10,623 nt of DNA, from contig JAIRSR010000031.1 in the NCBI GenBank assembly GCA_031255355.1, positions 1-10,623 of the forward strand, written 5' to 3'. The notes beneath the pieces are model-generated. The model saw nothing but the letters and a program-made list of their open reading frames with translations. It did no database searches and was not told the DNA's origin. Of the stretch, positions 8,015 through 10,623 are shown piece by piece (the stretch's first letter is position 1; each line of letters begins with the position of its first letter). Made by a program: the position numbers and the translations under genes. The stretch is from Clostridiales bacterium (GTDB taxonomy: Bacteria > Bacillota > Clostridia > Monoglobales > Firm-18).

Positions 8015-10060
8015 ATGCGAAAATTAAAAGAATGGCTCAGTATACGCGTCGCGAAAGCACCGGGAATGATGGTGCTTTTCGGCATTGTGGCGGCAAATTT
8101 TTGCCTGTTTTTTATAGCGGCGGTGGTAATTTCACGGTTAGCGCCGGTATCGCTGGCGCAAAATGATTTTTGGAGCTGTGTATTCTACACCGTTTCTATG
8201 GTGCTTGACGCCGGTTCCATGTCATATGTAATTCAAGACGTCGGCGTAACGAGCCTCGCGTTGGTGCTCGTTTGCCTGATTACCGTTTTGACGGGCATGA
8301 TTGTGTTTACCGGCGCCGTAATCGGTTACGTTTCCGCGTGGATTTCCGATTTCATCAATACCGCGGGCGCGGGAACGCGGAAGCTCCATTTGTCGTCGCA
8401 TATCGTAATATTGAATTGGAACACACGCGCGTCAGAGATTATCAATGATTTGATGTATTCCGAAAAAAAGGAAGTCGTCGTAGTGTTGGTATCCCGCGAA
8501 AAGGACAGCGTAGCGCGTGAAATCAACGAACGCTTGGCGGACACGCTCGACAGGGAACGCAAGGCGGGTGCCGCGTTGAAAAACAGGCTGGTCATTATCG
8601 TGCGCGAGGGCGATACATACTCTACCAAGCAGTTGAACGACATATGCTTGGAGCAAGCGAAAAGCGTGATTATTTTGGGCGATGATATTTCCAACACGCT
8701 ATGCAAGTTTGATTACCAAGAGCGCATAGACCGCCTGGAAAAGGGCAACGCCAATACGATAAAAACCCTCGTGCAGGTGGCGCAAATCACCGCTGCGGAA
8801 ACGTCGGCGGACAATCAGCAAATCGTAGTCGAGCTGGACGACGATTGGACGCTCTCTCTGGTAAAGCGGATTATCGCGCATAAGGCGCGCAAAGGGAAGT
8901 GCAATATCGTGCCGATAGCCGTAAACAGGATTTTGGGGCAAATCCTCTCTCAATTCACGATTATGCCGGAGCTGAACACCGTTTACAGCACGTTGTTTTC
9001 CAATAAAGACGCGTCTTTCTTTGTGCGCCGTGAAACGGAGGACAAGGACGAAAACGATTTTGTCAAGCAGTTTTTGGCGGCGCGCGGAAACGCCGTTCCC
9101 CTTACCGTCATGAAAGATGCCGACGGCATATGCCACAGCTATTATATGGCGGACGGCGAACGGTTTGCCGAGGAGCCGCGCCACGGACGCAAACCGGCGG
9201 AGGAGTGCTTTACCGTCGCCCTCAACCCCGATTATACGCTGGAACATAAGCGGGTCATCATTTTGGGGCATAACAGCAAATCGGGCGCGATTATGGACGG
9301 CTTTAACTCGTTCCTCAACGAATGGGACGACGGTTCGGGGAACACCTTGGACATCATCGTAATAGACGATGAAAAAAACCTCGAAAAGCAAAATTACTTT
9401 AAGGCGTATCCCTATGTGTCCAAGGTGATCGCGGCGGACGTTTACGACAGAGATGCCGTTTGCGGGGCGATTAACGCGTTCGTGGACGCGGGCGAGGAGG
9501 ACACAAGTATTCTGATTCTTTCGGACGACACCGTTATGAGCGAGGATACGGACGCCACCGCGCTCACCTATCTGATTTACGTGCAGGATATTGTTCGTGA
9601 CCGCATTGCCAAAAACCCGGATTTCGACAGTGAAAGTATTGATATTGTAGTGGAAATTATAAACCCGAAGCACTATGACGTTGTGCGCAATTACAGCGTG
9701 GACAATATCGTCATCAGCAACAGATATATCAGCAAAATGGTTACGCAGGTCGGGGAAAAGGAAGCGCTGTTCGAGTTTTATAACGATATTCTTTCTTACG
9801 ATTCCAAGGACAATGCCGTGTTTGAAAGCAAGGAATTATACATCAAAAAAGCCGCGCGTTTCTTTAACGCGATTCCCGCGCCCTGTACGGCGGCGGAACT
9901 GATTCGCGCGGTTTACGCCGCCTCCCCCGACGACAATAAACAAATTGTGCTTGGCTACGTAAGCCCGGGAGGTAAAACAGTCCTGTTCGAGGGCGACCAA
10001 GACGATGTTGAGGTCGCGTTGACCGAGCAAGACAAGCTGATTATATTCAGCAACCATTAA
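8015..10060 (+). CDS. CASTOR/POLLUX-type ion channel with two RCK-like domains
   Basis: A 681-residue cation channel subunit. The first transmembrane helix is at about 18-40, a pore helix and filter at 52-72, and the second transmembrane helix at 78-112. The filter position reads LDAGS (64-68), close to the ADAGN/ADSGN filter of plant CASTOR and POLLUX/DMI1, and unlike the TVGYG of ordinary potassium channels. The first RCK-like domain starts at HIVILNWNTRASEII (129) and includes REGD (197-200), QAKSVIILGDD (214-224) and NRILGQILSQFTIMPEL (304-320), the last matching the segment conserved in CASTOR after its first Rossmann fold. A second RCK-like domain begins at KRVIILGHNSKSG (412) and includes TDATALTYLIYVQDIV (512-527). 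The C-terminal 70 residues look like a TrkA-C-type lobe. Plant members form tetramers gated by cytosolic calcium and work in calcium signalling; the ion and the ligand here are not known. It sits next to a lipoprotein and a second membrane/Rossmann-like protein, which may form one complex with it. Family call is confident. Confidence 0.88.
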   Translation: MRKLKEWLSIRVAKAPGMMVLFGIVAANFCLFFIAAVVISRLAPVSLAQNDFWSCVFYTVSMVLDAGSMSYVIQDVGVTSLALVLVCLITVLTGMIVFTGAVIGYVSAWISDFINTAGAGTRKLHLSSHIVILNWNTRASEIINDLMYSEKKEVVVVLVSREKDSVAREINERLADTLDRERKAGAALKNRLVIIVREGDTYSTKQLNDICLEQAKSVIILGDDISNTLCKFDYQERIDRLEKGNANTIKTLVQVAQITAAETSADNQQIVVELDDDWTLSLVKRIIAHKARKGKCNIVPIAVNRILGQILSQFTIMPELNTVYSTLFSNKDASFFVRRETEDKDENDFVKQFLAARGNAVPLTVMKDADGICHSYYMADGERFAEEPRHGRKPAEECFTVALNPDYTLEHKRVIILGHNSKSGAIMDGFNSFLNEWDDGSGNTLDIIVIDDEKNLEKQNYFKAYPYVSKVIAADVYDRDAVCGAINAFVDAGEEDTSILILSDDTVMSEDTDATALTYLIYVQDIVRDRIAKNPDFDSESIDIVVEIINPKHYDVVRNYSVDNIVISNRYISKMVTQVGEKEALFEFYNDILSYDSKDNAVFESKELYIKKAARFFNAIPAPCTAAELIRAVYAASPDDNKQIVLGYVSPGGKTVLFEGDQDDVEVALTEQDKLIIFSNH

Positions 10061-10085
10061 CTGACGCGGAAAGTGTGTGTAGAGA

Positions 10086-10623
10086 ATGAATTGGTATGTG
10101 TGCCTGACCGTTTCGCTGTTATTTATCGTTTTATCGGCAATCGCGGTCATAATCAAAAAACTAAAAAACAACCACAAATACGCGGTGGCGTGTCTATCCT
10201 TGTTGTGCGCCGGATATATTATTTATCTGCCGTATTTTAACAGCCGCTATTCTGTCGCAAACGCCCTCATCGCGAATCTGTTTCATCTCATGCAAATAGT
10301 TTCGTTAGACGCGGATTTTTTCAGCGTGAACGAAGTGTGCTTTAGTCAAGTAAACAACATCGTTTTTGCGGAAATATACAGTTTCGCGGTTGCCGTTATA
10401 CATATCGCCTTACCCTTGCTGCTGCTCCTGTCCGCGATAAATTTACTCCGTTTTTTTCTTACGGAGTTCAGCGCGTGGCACATATGCAGAAAAAACAACA
10501 ATTTCTATGTATTCTCGCAGTTTAACGAAAAATCAAGGCTTTTGGCGGAAGACATGAAACGCAATTTGAAGGCGAACGGTAATTTTATCATTGCCGCTTC
10601 CGAAAAAGACGCGGAAAACGCAA
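10086..10623 (+). CDS. Membrane protein with a Rossmann/RCK-like domain, 3'-truncated by window edge
   Basis: From the ATG at 10086, the first start after an in-frame TAG at 10080-10082, the frame stays open to the right edge: 179 complete codons. The upstream ribosome site is weak (GGAAAG at 10068-10073 is 12 nt away; AGAGA directly abuts the ATG), so translation may lean on the channel gene 25 bp upstream. Hydrophobic segments are at about residues 5-23, 34-52 and 97-124; the region between the second and third is moderately polar and would be extracytoplasmic or re-entrant. After a basic stretch (HICRKNNN) comes FYVFSQFNEKSRLLAEDM, a strand-turn-helix like the start of a Rossmann or TrkA-N/RCK fold, then a second strand FIIAAS followed by an acidic end, as where such folds bind a nucleotide. 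It resembles the layout of the channel (membrane part followed by Rossmann fold) but has no visible pore motif. A partner or regulator of the channel is a reasonable guess. Confidence 0.75.
   Translation, partial: MNWYVCLTVSLLFIVLSAIAVIIKKLKNNHKYAVACLSLLCAGYIIYLPYFNSRYSVANALIANLFHLMQIVSLDADFFSVNEVCFSQVNNIVFAEIYSFAVAVIHIALPLLLLLSAINLLRFFLTEFSAWHICRKNNNFYVFSQFNEKSRLLAEDMKRNLKANGNFIIAASEKDAENA

Noticed and set aside
8699..9673. Minus-strand frame of 324 codons opposite the channel gene
   Set aside because: It lies fully inside the well-supported channel gene and its product is low in recognisable motifs; it is a shadow of the codon bias on the plus strand.

Overview
The window has the look of a Gram-positive, Clostridia-like (Bacillota) chromosome. 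Base composition is near balanced, the purine-rich Shine-Dalgarno sites are strong (GGAGG, AAAGGGGG, AGAGAGGA), there is a short lipoprotein with an LCGC lipobox, and genes are packed tightly on one strand. This placement is an inference; no rRNA or taxonomic marker gene is present.

The window is one co-directional run of six genes, all on the plus strand and cut at both ends. The gaps are 30 bp, an 8-bp overlap, 80 bp, 29 bp and 25 bp, so a single operon is likely. In order: (1) the C-terminal 310 residues of a soluble protein that resembles the C-terminal part of bacterial tubulin/FtsZ-like proteins (Tubulin_2 type); (2) a 745-residue protein with a two-helix membrane hairpin between cytosolic-looking parts, not recognised; (3) a 1411-residue membrane protein with about five N-terminal transmembrane segments, a region laid out like an SF2 helicase of the DUF1998 type but lacking the catalytic motifs, a repeat-bearing linker, a CxxC...CxxC zinc knuckle and a DA1-like HExxH peptidase domain; (4) a 157-residue lipoprotein; (5) a 681-residue CASTOR/POLLUX-type ion channel with a pore and two RCK-like domains; (6) the first 179 residues of a second membrane protein that leads into a Rossmann-like region.

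Taken together this looks like an undescribed membrane-associated machine: a possible cytoskeletal GTPase, several membrane proteins, an inactive helicase scaffold carrying a zinc peptidase, an extracytoplasmic lipoprotein and a ligand-gated cation channel. CASTOR/POLLUX channels and DA1 peptidases are best known from plants, and finding both beside a tubulin-like protein in one bacterial operon is the main point of interest. What the system does (envelope stress, cell-shape control, signalling or defence) cannot be told from the sequence. No tRNA, rRNA, CRISPR array, insertion sequence or convincing terminator was seen, and no stretch over 300 bases lacks a gene.
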